A DNA stretch of 10,905 bases, taken from the NCBI GenBank assembly GCA_947258905.1, contig CAMYKF010000654.1:1-10905 (forward strand). Reading direction: 5' to 3'. This DNA comes from an uncultured Pirellulaceae bacterium. GTDB lineage: Bacteria; Planctomycetota; Planctomycetia; Pirellulales; Pirellulaceae. Shown piece by piece: positions 1 to 6,781 of the stretch. The position numbers and the translations under genes were made by a program. Numbering within the stretch: position 1 is the first letter of the stretch; each line of letters begins with the position of its first letter. The notes below the pieces were generated by a model that had not been told where the DNA came from, searched no databases, and saw nothing but the letters and a program-made list of their open reading frames with translations.

Positions 1-1
1 G

Positions 2-1111
2 GTCGATGCCAGTCTGCAGGAAACCGATGCCGAGGTCTGTTTTGCATGCCAGGCAGTGCTGACGCCCGACGAAATCAACTCACCCAAATATGTGGCTGGC
101 CAAAGCTGTCCGTACTGTTACCGGACCAGCCAGGAACTGACCGCCGCCCTCAGGCAATGCCGCGAGACGCGTTTGGCCCAGGTGACGGATCCGCTTCCGG
201 GTTCGATCCCCTATGACAACCTGCGGCCAATCAATGTGCCGCGCCGATTCGATGGCGAAATGTTGCTGGAATTCCTGAACCGTTATCACCATCATGTAGG
301 CCGCGAAAACTGGCAGCAGTCCATTTCCGAAGGTCGCATCCTGTGTACGGGCCAGGCACTCGGGCCGGACACCGTGATTCGTGATGGACAGCGACTGGAG
401 CTGCTGATTCCGGCCAGCACCGAGCCGCCGGTCAATGCCGGCATCTCGATCCTGCACGAAGATGACTGGGTGGTCGTGATCAACAAACCGGCGCCACTGC
501 CGATGCATCCCAGCGGGCGATACAACCGCAACTCGCTGACGTGGATTTTGGGCCAGGTCTATGATCACCAGCTCCGCGCGGCGCATCGTCTGGACGCCAA
601 CACGACGGGAATTGTTGTCTTCAGCAAAACACGCAAGGTCGCCAGCGTGGTGCAGCCACAATTCGAGCAGCAAACCGTGGCCAAAACCTACCTGGCACTC
701 GTGTACGGTGTTCCCGAGGACGAGTTTCAGGTGGCATTGCCGATTGCCGATCAGCCGGCTCTGGCTGGTGGACGTCGCATCGGGAGCGGTGGCAAGCACT
801 GTCTGACCCGCTTCAAAACTCTCAAGGTCGCCACGCGCAACGGCCAGCTCTGCTCGTTAATCGAGGCGCGGCCGGCTACCGGACGCACCAATCAAATCCG
901 CGTGCACTTGTGGCACGCCGGTTTTCCAATCGTCGGAGATCCCACCTACTTGTCAGATCACCGGCAAGCCGACCGGCAAACCCTCGCGATTGACGATCCG
1001 CCGATGTGTTTGCATGCGTGGAAATTGACGCTGCGCCACCCCGCGCATGGTTCGCCCGTCACCTGGACAGCGCCCGGTCCGGCGTGGACCGAGTCATGGA
1101 TCGGCGAGTAG
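2..1111 (+). CDS. TrhO/UPF0176-type C-terminal region fused to RluA-family pseudouridine synthase (5' partial)
   Basis: The frame is open from the window edge and contains no stop until 1109-1111, so the gene starts outside. The first ~40 visible residues hold CFAC and SCPYC around SPKYVAG. This resembles the Cys-rich tail that follows the rhodanese domain in TrhO/YceA (UPF0176), the O2-dependent hydroxylase of tRNA U34. The rest is a full RluA-type synthase, which isomerises uridine to pseudouridine in rRNA or tRNA. It has an S4-like RNA-binding region (FDGEMLLEFL to GQRLELL), the catalytic-Asp motif HRLDANTTG (Asp codon near 593) and the C-terminal motif GRTNQIRVHL. A GTG at 56 would give a 351-residue protein, but that start would cut the Cys pairs in half, so I read it as internal. 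RNA target is not assignable. The RluA assignment is firm; the TrhO assignment rests on the short tail only. Confidence 0.88.
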   Translation, partial: VDASLQETDAEVCFACQAVLTPDEINSPKYVAGQSCPYCYRTSQELTAALRQCRETRLAQVTDPLPGSIPYDNLRPINVPRRFDGEMLLEFLNRYHHHVGRENWQQSISEGRILCTGQALGPDTVIRDGQRLELLIPASTEPPVNAGISILHEDDWVVVINKPAPLPMHPSGRYNRNSLTWILGQVYDHQLRAAHRLDANTTGIVVFSKTRKVASVVQPQFEQQTVAKTYLALVYGVPEDEFQVALPIADQPALAGGRRIGSGGKHCLTRFKTLKVATRNGQLCSLIEARPATGRTNQIRVHLWHAGFPIVGDPTYLSDHRQADRQTLAIDDPPMCLHAWKLTLRHPAHGSPVTWTAPGPAWTESWIGE

Positions 1112-1182
1112 CATCGGCCGGTTCCGGACGCTCGACACGTTCAGCCTGCAACGATTACGGTGAGCAGCGCCCTGCCGCTTTT

Positions 1183-1202
1183 CTGATCAACGCCCTGATC
1201 AG
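1183..1202 (-). terminator. Inverted repeat spanning the lptB stop codon (possible weak 3' hairpin)
   Basis: CTGATCA and TGATCAG form perfect 7-bp arms around a 6-nt loop. The lptB TGA (1199-1201) lies inside one arm. On the minus strand the stem is followed by AAAAG, with no T-run, so it is not a canonical Rho-independent terminator. It lies in the 87-bp gap between convergent genes, where a 3'-end structure would be expected. Confidence 0.25.
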
Positions 1203-2332
1203 TCCTTGCGGCGATCCGTGCGTACAGGTTTGTCACCACTGGGGCCTGTCTGAATGTCGAGATCCCGGGCGCTAAACGGTGCCTTGATATCGTCGAAGGG
1301 TTTGGGGCGAATCAGGCGGGGCCGTTTGACCGGAGGCGGTGGGATGGGTGTTTCCCGTCGGACTTCTTCCTGAGGCTCCGCTGCCGCGGCGTTCGCCGGC
1401 TCAGTAGTTGAATGCGGCGCGATTAGCACCTCGTCAGGAATTTCGAAAGTGGGCGACTCGTGCGGTGCGGGCTCCTCGGGTTCCGCTATTGCGGTGATAC
1501 GAATTGAATCGACCTGCGGTTGTGGCAGTTCGCCGGAATCCGCGTCGGCAACCGGCTGAGGCGTTGTCGGCGGTTTTGTTGGCCGTGATCTCGACGGGGC
1601 GGCCTGTTTGGAGAAATCGATGTCGCCGAGATATTTTCGTTTGACCTCCTCGTGCTGGACGATTTCCTCGGCCGAACCGCTGCACAAAATTCGCCCTTCG
1701 CTGACTACGTAGGTTCGATCTGTGATTTGCAGGATTTCCCGCGCGGCATGGTCGGTAATCAAAATGGAGATTCCCGTGTCGCGCAATTGCCGAATTACTT
1801 CCTGAATATTTTGAACCGTCACCGGGTCAATACCCGCAAATGGTTCGTCGAGCATGATGATTTCAGGATTGGAAACCAGGCACCGGGCGATTTCCAGTCG
1901 TCGGCGTTCGCCGCCAGACAGCTTGCCGGCCCGAGAACGACTCAAGCGTTCAATCTGGAATTGATCCAGCAGTTCATGGCAACGCTTTTTCTGGTCACGC
2001 CGGTCCATTTTCAGCAGTTGCATCATGGCCAGCAGGTTTTGTTCAACCGTCAGTTTCGCGAAAACGCTTGATTGCTGGGGCAAGTATCCCATGCCTCCAC
2101 TACGGGCCCGCTGGAACATGGGCCAGTTGGTTACATCCGTGCCAGACAGAATAACCCTGCCCTGGTCCGGTTTGAGCAATCCGCAAATCATGCGAAACGT
2201 GGTTGTTTTGCCTGCGCCGTTGGGGCCGAGCAAGCCCACGATTTCCCCGGGTTGCACGACGAGACTGACGCCGTCAACCACACGACGCCTGCCAAAGGTC
2301 TTGGCGAGCTGTTCGGCCTGCAAAATACTCAC
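1199..2332 (-). CDS. lptB: LPS export ABC transporter ATP-binding protein LptB with long C-terminal extension
   Basis: ATPase subunit of the LptB2FGC complex, which extracts lipopolysaccharide from the inner membrane. The ABC domain (about residues 1-238) has Walker A GPNGAGKT (36-43), Q-loop LPQQ (84-87), signature LSGGE (138-142), Walker B IIMLDEP (158-164) and H-loop His195 (ITDH). PFAGIDPVTVQNIQ is typical of LptB rather than of other ABC ATPases. Family members are about 240 residues; this protein is 377. Residues ~242-377 are a low-complexity tail rich in Pro, Glu, Ala and Arg with no recognisable fold. The start is GTG at 2332, fixed by a strong Shine-Dalgarno 7 nt upstream. The gene lies 44 bp downstream of lepB on the same strand, so co-transcription is likely. 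The LptF/G permeases are not in the window. Confidence 0.9.
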   Translation of the reverse strand: MSILQAEQLAKTFGRRRVVDGVSLVVQPGEIVGLLGPNGAGKTTTFRMICGLLKPDQGRVILSGTDVTNWPMFQRARSGGMGYLPQQSSVFAKLTVEQNLLAMMQLLKMDRRDQKKRCHELLDQFQIERLSRSRAGKLSGGERRRLEIARCLVSNPEIIMLDEPFAGIDPVTVQNIQEVIRQLRDTGISILITDHAAREILQITDRTYVVSEGRILCSGSAEEIVQHEEVKRKYLGDIDFSKQAAPSRSRPTKPPTTPQPVADADSGELPQPQVDSIRITAIAEPEEPAPHESPTFEIPDEVLIAPHSTTEPANAAAAEPQEEVRRETPIPPPPVKRPRLIRPKPFDDIKAPFSARDLDIQTGPSGDKPVRTDRRKD

Positions 2333-2339
2333 AGCGAAT

Positions 2340-2346
2340 CCTCCTT
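2340..2346 (-). promoter_or_regulatory. Ribosome binding site of lptB
   Basis: The minus strand reads AAGGAGG followed by 7 nt and then GTG at 2332. This is a near-perfect anti-16S match, the only one of this quality before a gene in the window, and it supports the GTG start. Confidence 0.8.
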
Positions 2347-2376
2347 GAATTCAGTGCGGCTGATTTCGTTCCATCT

Positions 2377-4107
2377 CTATCGGATAAATTTCATCCGTTC
2401 AAAATTGGGCCAGAAAGGCAGCGGTTTGGTCTTGGCATGCGGCCAGTAAATAAACAATGCCTCGCCCAGCAAATAGGAAGAGTCAATGTATCGTTCGCCT
2501 GCCCAGATTCGCGCATCATTACTTTGGGGGCTATTGTCACCCATGGGCAGCAACTGGCCTTCCTCCAGTTCAAACACGTAACTTTCGTCGCGTGCACGGG
2601 ATTTGAACATTGGGACACCCTGTCTGTCGGCTTCCAGTTCCCAGCGATGCGGGGTCGCCAGGATATCCCGGATGTCTGCTGGATTTTTCCCGAGTGTGTA
2701 CTCAATCCATGGAACCGATCCGCCTTGCTCGGCCGTGTCGTTCTTCGACGTGTAATAAATGTCTCGCAACACTCGCAACCGGGAAACGTCCATCTGAATG
2801 TTACGCCCGCCGATGCCCAGCGGTTCGGCATCACCGGGATCGGTTTCCGACCACTTGGGCATGACATCGCCCGTTCGCGTGAATTCGGCGCCCGGAATGT
2901 CGACATATCGACCATCGACCCATAAAAACAGCTTGTCGTCGGCGTTGGCGAACTGGAGTTGGTGTTGTCCGCTGCCGCTGATCGCAGTTTGTCCGGTCAC
3001 GTCGCCCCCAAAAGTGACAGCAGAATCGCTGGCGGCAAAGGTGGCCGTACCGTCAGCAACATTGATCGTGCACGTGAACCGCACACCGCCTTCGACGAGT
3101 TCGATGACGATAGAACCGGTGTCCGATTTGATGTCAACGAATGCCTCGACAGACAGGTCTCCCACCCAGTGCAGGCCACTGCGGTTGGTAAATTGCCCGA
3201 CTCCCTTGGGCATCACATCGTTGTAGGCGTAGTGGTCTGTAATCAATTCGCCTGGGGGAATCTCACCGGACATGCGATCCGGCAGTTCGCCGTCTTCAAT
3301 CTTGTCCCATTCCCTTGTGCGTGGCCGCAAATGACGATAACGCAGCCAGCGAAATTCGTCCGTTGGGTTATCCAGTGAAAAGGCCACCGGATCGCGACTG
3401 ACAGTCCAGTCCGATGGCGCGCCGGTGCGCGTCCACTGGTCCCAGCGGCTGGGCCAGCCCGCCTCGATCAGTTCCTCGGCGATGTAGTTCGTGTCGTCGA
3501 CCAGCTGCAACATGGCCTGCAGCTTGCGCGGCGTTTTGTGGGCGATCTTGCGGTCGTCAAACGTTTCGGATCGGCGGTCGTATGTGTGAATGTCGCCATA
3601 TTCAATCAACACGCCCTCGTTCGGCAATCCAATCAGTCGTTTGATAAAGTTTTGCTTGCCGTTGTTGGGGTACTTGAACACGATCACATCAAAACGCTCC
3701 GGTTGACCGAAATCGTAGGCAAACTTGTTAACCAGAATCCGGTCGCCGGAAAACTCGCGGTGATCCCGTCGCTCGTGCCGGCGCAGCAGCAATGGATATT
3801 GGCAAATGGGGCAGGCACACTTTTCATTCGGTACGATCTGCTCATTTGTGTCTCGGCCGACACCGGCTCGATACTGGTATTCGCATTTGGGACATTGCAC
3901 ATCGACATGCAGTCCTTGCAGATCCGGAGCCATCGATCCGGTAGGAATTATGAACGCTTCCGCTTCGAAAAACCGGAACAACAAGGCCAGCAGAATGGCG
4001 ATCAGCACCGATTCAACGGTTTCGCGCACCCCGGGGCTGCGGATCCACGTGCCAATCGGAGTTGGTTCCATGTAGTGATCGCCCTGGGGGAAATTGCTTC
4101 TGGCCAT
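2377..4107 (-). CDS. lepB: Signal peptidase I (S26A) with zinc-ribbon and jelly-roll-like insertions
   Basis: Membrane-bound leader peptidase that cleaves signal peptides of exported proteins outside the inner membrane. Residues ~33-47 form a single membrane segment. Catalytic Ser58 sits in IPTGSM, catalytic Lys156 in NFIKRLIGLP, and the box-E motif GDNSPQSNDAR is at 523-533. At 576 residues it is far longer than the E. coli enzyme (~324). Two insertions account for much of this. Residues ~70-104 carry CPKC...CPIC, a probable zinc ribbon between the Ser and Lys boxes. Residues ~315-450 are beta-rich and end in a stretch like LamG/concanavalin folds (LFLWVDGRYVDIPGAEF). The start is uncertain: ATG at 4107 has no Shine-Dalgarno, while ATG at 4071 (residue 13) follows an AGGG and would give 564 residues. 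lptB follows 44 bp downstream. Confidence 0.92.
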   Translation of the reverse strand: MARSNFPQGDHYMEPTPIGTWIRSPGVRETVESVLIAILLALLFRFFEAEAFIIPTGSMAPDLQGLHVDVQCPKCEYQYRAGVGRDTNEQIVPNEKCACPICQYPLLLRRHERRDHREFSGDRILVNKFAYDFGQPERFDVIVFKYPNNGKQNFIKRLIGLPNEGVLIEYGDIHTYDRRSETFDDRKIAHKTPRKLQAMLQLVDDTNYIAEELIEAGWPSRWDQWTRTGAPSDWTVSRDPVAFSLDNPTDEFRWLRYRHLRPRTREWDKIEDGELPDRMSGEIPPGELITDHYAYNDVMPKGVGQFTNRSGLHWVGDLSVEAFVDIKSDTGSIVIELVEGGVRFTCTINVADGTATFAASDSAVTFGGDVTGQTAISGSGQHQLQFANADDKLFLWVDGRYVDIPGAEFTRTGDVMPKWSETDPGDAEPLGIGGRNIQMDVSRLRVLRDIYYTSKNDTAEQGGSVPWIEYTLGKNPADIRDILATPHRWELEADRQGVPMFKSRARDESYVFELEEGQLLPMGDNSPQSNDARIWAGERYIDSSYLLGEALFIYWPHAKTKPLPFWPNFERMKFIR

Positions 4108-4168
4108 GTCGCGGTTTGGTTAGTCGGTAGGTTGCTGCTTGCGGGGTTTCCGGAATGCGAAGCCGCCG

Positions 4169-4197
4169 ATTATAGAGTCATTTCCCGGCGGGAAACA
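4169..4197 (-). promoter_or_regulatory. Candidate lepB promoter with overlapping palindrome
   Basis: The minus strand carries a perfect TATAAT (4169-4174). With a 17-bp spacer the -35 would be TGTTTC (4192-4197), a poor match. The predicted transcript starts ~55 nt before the ATG at 4107. A perfect 15-bp palindrome, TTTCCCGCCGGGAAA (4181-4195), covers the spacer and part of the -35, as an operator would. The rest of the 275-bp gap between the divergent lepB and upp genes shows no clear signal; no convincing upp promoter was found. Confidence 0.45.
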
Positions 4198-4382
4198 CAC
4201 CAACCGAGCCCGTGTTTCTCAGGTTGCGGCTTTAAGTCATTACCACTGGATGGCCGGCCCCGTTTCATTTGCCTCGCCATTGGCTCCCAAAACCCTTTCC
4301 GCCAGGATAAACTTTCGGAATTCCGCCCGCTCTGCAACCTTTCAACGGCCGTCTCGCCGGTCCCGGCAAAACAACTCCTGTC

Positions 4383-5006
4383 ATGGAAGCCACTGTCGTC
4401 GAACATGCTCTGGCGCAGCACCATCTGTCGATCGTGCGCGACCGGCAGACGTCACCTCCGCAATTTCGCCATTCGCTGGAACAGCTTTCCATGCTGGTGG
4501 CCTGCGAGGCGACCAAGGATCTGGAATTGCACGAAGTCCGCGTGCATACTCCGTTGACAACCGCAGTTACCCGCCGGCTGGCTCGCAGTATCGGGCTGGT
4601 GCCGATTCTGCGAGCCGGGATTGTGATGGTCGAGCCGGTGCTGAATCTGATCCCGGAAGCTGAAGTATGGCATCTGGGACTGTATCGCGACGAGGCGACG
4701 GCGCGACCCGTGCCGTACTACAACAAACTGCCGGCCGGCAGCCCGGTGGATATCGCGCTGGTCCTCGATCCGATGCTGGCCACCGGCGGTTCGGCCTGTA
4801 TGGCACTGGAATCCAAGCAAGCCTGGGGGGCGCGCCAGACGGTGTTGATCTCCGTGATCGCGGCACCCGAGGGCATTGACCGGGTGCATCTGCAATTCCC
4901 CGACACTCCCGTCTACACCTGCGCGATTGATGGCGAACTGAATGATGACAAATTCATCGTCCCCGGCCTGGGCGATGCTGGTGATCGCGTGTTCAACACG
5001 ATGTAG
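4383..5006 (+). CDS. upp: Uracil phosphoribosyltransferase
   Basis: Converts uracil and PRPP to UMP and pyrophosphate in pyrimidine salvage; cytoplasmic. Length (207 residues) matches E. coli Upp (208). Visible landmarks are LRAG (76-79), the flexible-loop YYNKLP (112-117), the PRPP-binding loop VLDPMLATGGS (127-137), APEGID (161-166) and the uracil-binding C-terminal GLGDAGDR (195-202). The start ATG at 4383 gives the family-typical N-terminus, although no Shine-Dalgarno precedes it. It is divergent from lepB and followed after 170 bp by the zinc-ribbon gene on the same strand, with no functional link apparent. Confidence 0.95.
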   Translation: MEATVVEHALAQHHLSIVRDRQTSPPQFRHSLEQLSMLVACEATKDLELHEVRVHTPLTTAVTRRLARSIGLVPILRAGIVMVEPVLNLIPEAEVWHLGLYRDEATARPVPYYNKLPAGSPVDIALVLDPMLATGGSACMALESKQAWGARQTVLISVIAAPEGIDRVHLQFPDTPVYTCAIDGELNDDKFIVPGLGDAGDRVFNTM

Positions 5007-5176
5007 GCATGCCCTGTGAATCCGCTCCGGCCCGGAATCATCGAGTCGCATTTTCGACGGAATACAGGATAGACATGTTCAGGAAACCAAAGACACTGGA
5101 GTAGGCGGTCCCTGTCAATGAAGTGCCCCGCCGACCCGGTCAGCTCCCCCATATCCCCTCCATCCCGTTTTGTCCA

Positions 5177-5863
5177 ATGACGCGAATCCGAGTCACCTGC
5201 GTTCATTGCGACCAGTTGATGGAAGTCCGCGCCGAGGACGCCAATCGCGAGCTGCGCTGCGTGCGGTGCCGCAAAACATTTCGACTGCCTCCCTCAACTT
5301 CGGACAGCCAAAACACCGGCGAAGACATCCAGGGTGTGATCGCTGTTGCGTGCCGGGAATGCGGCGAAACCTTTGGGATCCGCAAAGCCATGCAGGGCAA
5401 ACTGGTGGCCTGCCCAATCTGCAAGGCCATTCAGATTGCCGTCGCGGGCAAGGGTGCGGCAGCCCGGCCAGCCGCCGAAAAGACTGACAAAAAGAAACCA
5501 GAAAGATCTTCTGTTCGCAAGGACCCGCAGCCAACTCCGACAAAGTCCGTGTCCACGAAATCACCCAGACGCGACCGGTCGCTGGGCGAACTGCTGCCAC
5601 CCAAATACACCGTACCGGCGGAAGTCGAGCAGCAAGTCGCTGTGGAGGATAACCCGGCCGCCGCGCGAGGCATCGAGTTGGGAATCGATACCGGACGCAC
5701 TCGAATTCAGCGCGGCGGCGAGGCCATCGACGTTCGCTCACTGTCGCGAGAGGAAAAGAGCCGGCGCAAACGCATCCGGGTCGGCATTGTGTACGCGATC
5801 AGCATTTTGATACTCGTTGCGCTGTTGGTCGTTCTGATTCGGCAGGTCAGCCCCGGCGAATAA
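5177..5863 (+). CDS. Tail-anchored protein with two zinc ribbons, function unknown
   Basis: The protein has 228 residues from ATG 5177. An N-terminal ribbon has Cys8/11 and Cys28/31 (CVHC, CVRC, resembling MJ0042-type fingers). A second has Cys59/62 and Cys79/82 (CREC, CPIC). Residues ~92-198 are a charged, Pro/Lys-rich, probably disordered linker. A basic stretch, KSRRKR, precedes one hydrophobic helix (~203-221) and a seven-residue tail. This layout implies a cytoplasmic domain anchored by its C-terminus. The frame also opens at GTG 5123, which would add 18 residues unlike any domain; the ATG lies right before the first finger and is preferred, though neither start has a Shine-Dalgarno. Proteins of this design are, to my knowledge, common in planctomycetes and uncharacterised. 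The partner or ligand cannot be read from the sequence. Confidence 0.75.
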   Translation: MTRIRVTCVHCDQLMEVRAEDANRELRCVRCRKTFRLPPSTSDSQNTGEDIQGVIAVACRECGETFGIRKAMQGKLVACPICKAIQIAVAGKGAAARPAAEKTDKKKPERSSVRKDPQPTPTKSVSTKSPRRDRSLGELLPPKYTVPAEVEQQVAVEDNPAAARGIELGIDTGRTRIQRGGEAIDVRSLSREEKSRRKRIRVGIVYAISILILVALLVVLIRQVSPGE

Positions 5864-5941
5864 GCGCCCTTAACGAGTGCGAATGCCCTGCGTTGGATAC
5901 CGGTGTCCCGGTTCAGACCGTTTCACGACCGCCGGGCGAGC

Positions 5942-6727
5942 TCAAAAAAAGGCAAACGCGCCGTAGCCGACCACCCGCCGCTTTGAACCTGCCGTATCTC
6001 CCGAGTTGCGCAAATCCAGTTGCACGCAACGCAGGGACTGTTCCCGGGCTACCTGAATGGCGCTGGCAATTGCGCGGTGCCCGCAAGCCCGTGTCTGGTC
6101 AAACGACTCGTCGTTCAGGTCAACGATCAGTTCCGCAGTTTTCCGATCCAGCGCGGCTGCGTGCTCATAGGCATGGTAGTGGCTTAAATCCGAACTGATC
6201 ACAAACAGCGTCTCGTCACCGCCCCACAACAGCCGGATCAGGCTGGCCACGTCATCCGCCGGAGCCGATTGCACGAGGAAGGGTGCGATTTCAAAACTGT
6301 CCAGTATCAACTTCAAAAATGGCAACTGGACTTCGATCGCGTGGTCAAATTGATGGACCTGGTCATTGGCGAGCGCAAGTCCTTCAGCGATTGCCGCCTG
6401 CACGGATGCCGTATCGGTATTCACTGGCCCCAGGGGCGTCTCAAAACTGTCCGCGGTCGTCGTGAAGATCTGCGAGTCGTTACTGGCGTGGCAGGTGCCC
6501 AGAATGACTACCCGTTGGAACGTGCCATGGTGCGGCAGCAAGGTCGCAAAGGCAGACGCGGCGGTGGGCCCCGAGTATTCATAGCCGGCGTGCGGCGCAA
6601 TCAGAATCTTCGGCTGGCACTGGACCGTCTCGGCAGCATCCAGCAGTTGCCGCACTTCGTTTTCCAATTGCAGCGGGTCCCGGGGATAGAACTTCCCCGC
6701 CACTGCCGCAGGTCGGATAATACTCAA
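5942..6727 (-). CDS. amrB: AmrB, MEMO1-family protein of the AmmeMemoRadiSam system
   Basis: MEMO1-like protein related in fold to class III extradiol dioxygenases, with a metal-binding pocket. From the TTG start it has 261 residues. Conserved elements are RPAAVAGKFYP at the N-terminus, PHAGYEYSG (His46), LGTCHAS (His80), DHAIEVQLPFL (128-138), SSDLSHY (Asp180, His183), ACGH (Cys215) and the terminal RVVGYGAFAF. In the MEMO1 family the equivalent His/Asp/Cys residues line the metal site. TTG at 6727 is chosen because GGGAGAGG lies just upstream and because the family N-terminus begins there; GTG at 6745 would add six residues. It is divergent from amrS across 54 bp, so a shared promoter region is likely (a weak TAGAAT on this strand at 6764-6769). 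The biochemical role is not settled; bacterial AmrB is usually encoded with AmrS and often AmrA. Confidence 0.9.
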   Translation of the reverse strand: MSIIRPAAVAGKFYPRDPLQLENEVRQLLDAAETVQCQPKILIAPHAGYEYSGPTAASAFATLLPHHGTFQRVVILGTCHASNDSQIFTTTADSFETPLGPVNTDTASVQAAIAEGLALANDQVHQFDHAIEVQLPFLKLILDSFEIAPFLVQSAPADDVASLIRLLWGGDETLFVISSDLSHYHAYEHAAALDRKTAELIVDLNDESFDQTRACGHRAIASAIQVAREQSLRCVQLDLRNSGDTAGSKRRVVGYGAFAFF

Positions 6728-6781
6728 ACAACCTCTCCCAGGCACGGGCCACCATTCACATTTATTCTACCGCTCCGATCC

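Noticed and set aside
80..799. 239-codon minus-strand open frame
   Set aside because: It is antisense to the RluA-type gene, whose catalytic motifs are plainly in the plus frame.
4280..4313. Possible upp promoter (TTGGCT ... GATAAA)
   Set aside because: The spacing is 20 bp and both boxes are poor, so I do not report it as a promoter.
3538..4557. 339-codon plus-strand open frame
   Set aside because: It lies antisense to the well-supported lepB and runs through the intergenic gap into upp. Its translation resembles no domain and is explained by GC-rich codon bias.
5899..5912. ACCGG-TGTC-CCGGT hairpin between the zinc-ribbon gene and amrB
   Set aside because: The 5-bp stem has no T-run on either strand, so it is not supported as a terminator.
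6269..6781. Possible 170-residue N-terminal extension of amrS
   Set aside because: This part of the frame is antisense to amrB, and AmrS proteins start near ATG 6782.
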